A stretch of DNA of 14,201 bases, taken from assembly GCA_019415705.1 (NCBI GenBank), contig DXYS01000042.1:1463-15663 (forward strand), written 5' to 3'. Positions within the stretch are counted from its first letter, which is position 1; every line of letters starts with the position of its first letter. Source of the stretch: Bacteroidales bacterium (GTDB taxonomy: Bacteria > Bacteroidota > Bacteroidia > Bacteroidales > Muribaculaceae). Below the pieces are notes generated by a model. It saw nothing but the letters and a program-made list of their open reading frames with translations. It did not search any database and was not told the DNA's origin. Made by a program: the position numbers and the translations under genes. This document shows positions 14,183-14,201 of the stretch, piece by piece.

Positions 14183-14201
14183 AACTTTAAATATGCCGCA
14201 A

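Larger units (their letters stand above)
13975..14201. other. Terminal 227-nt non-coding stretch
   Basis: No gene is visible. It contains a terminator (14040-14071), a second copy of a dispersed repeat (14102-14152) with the inverted repeat ATATGTT/AACATAT (14121-14127 with 14134-14140), and a 14-bp palindrome at 14169-14182. A TTTG at 14161-14164 could be a -33 element for a gene beyond the edge, but no -7 match is seen. Confidence 0.6.

Overview
The window looks like a piece of a Bacteroidales chromosome. Three things support this. Start codons lack strong Shine-Dalgarno sequences. Promoters of the Bacteroidetes type are visible (TTTG, about 20 nt, TAnnTTTG; the clearest is at 13022-13053). 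One long secreted protein ends in a short 'TTQGIRVSG...GLYVSNRSNKLVIR'-type tail like those common on Bacteroidales exported proteins. An oxalate-degradation cluster in such a genome fits a gut Muribaculaceae (S24-7) lineage best; that family assignment is inference.

Left part, minus strand (6483 down to 1): frc (formyl-CoA:oxalate CoA-transferase), oxc (oxalyl-CoA decarboxylase), an AEC-family permease, and the first 711 codons of a pyruvate:ferredoxin oxidoreductase that runs off the left edge. Frc loads oxalate onto CoA, Oxc decarboxylates oxalyl-CoA to formyl-CoA, and formyl-CoA returns as CoA donor. The net result is oxalate to formate plus CO2. The AEC permease is the natural candidate for carrying oxalate in and/or formate out. 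Every intergenic gap in this series holds a strong GC-rich hairpin, so expression may be stepped down or attenuated between genes.

Middle part, plus strand (6617-8721): a three-gene set with a TATATTTG promoter element. It encodes an ECF-type sigma factor, a single-span membrane protein in the position of an anti-sigma factor, and a secreted protein with an Arg/Ala/Gln/Glu heptad-repeat helix. A strong terminator closes it. A 435-nt non-coding gap rich in inverted repeats follows (8627-9061).

Right part, plus strand (9062-14201): a 1276-residue exported multidomain protein with a sialate O-acetylesterase (SGNH-like) core, then its terminator. Next is a hipB-like antitoxin with a clear promoter and a candidate operator, overlapping by 4 nt with a hipA-like gene. 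That hipA is broken in an unusual way. It is intact to residue 171 and then switches in frame to 13 residues, a stop and a terminator related to the end of the esterase gene upstream. The kinase core of the toxin is gone. This chimera is the most interesting object in the window. The last 230 nt hold a terminator, a copy of a short dispersed repeat and a 14-bp palindrome, with no gene.
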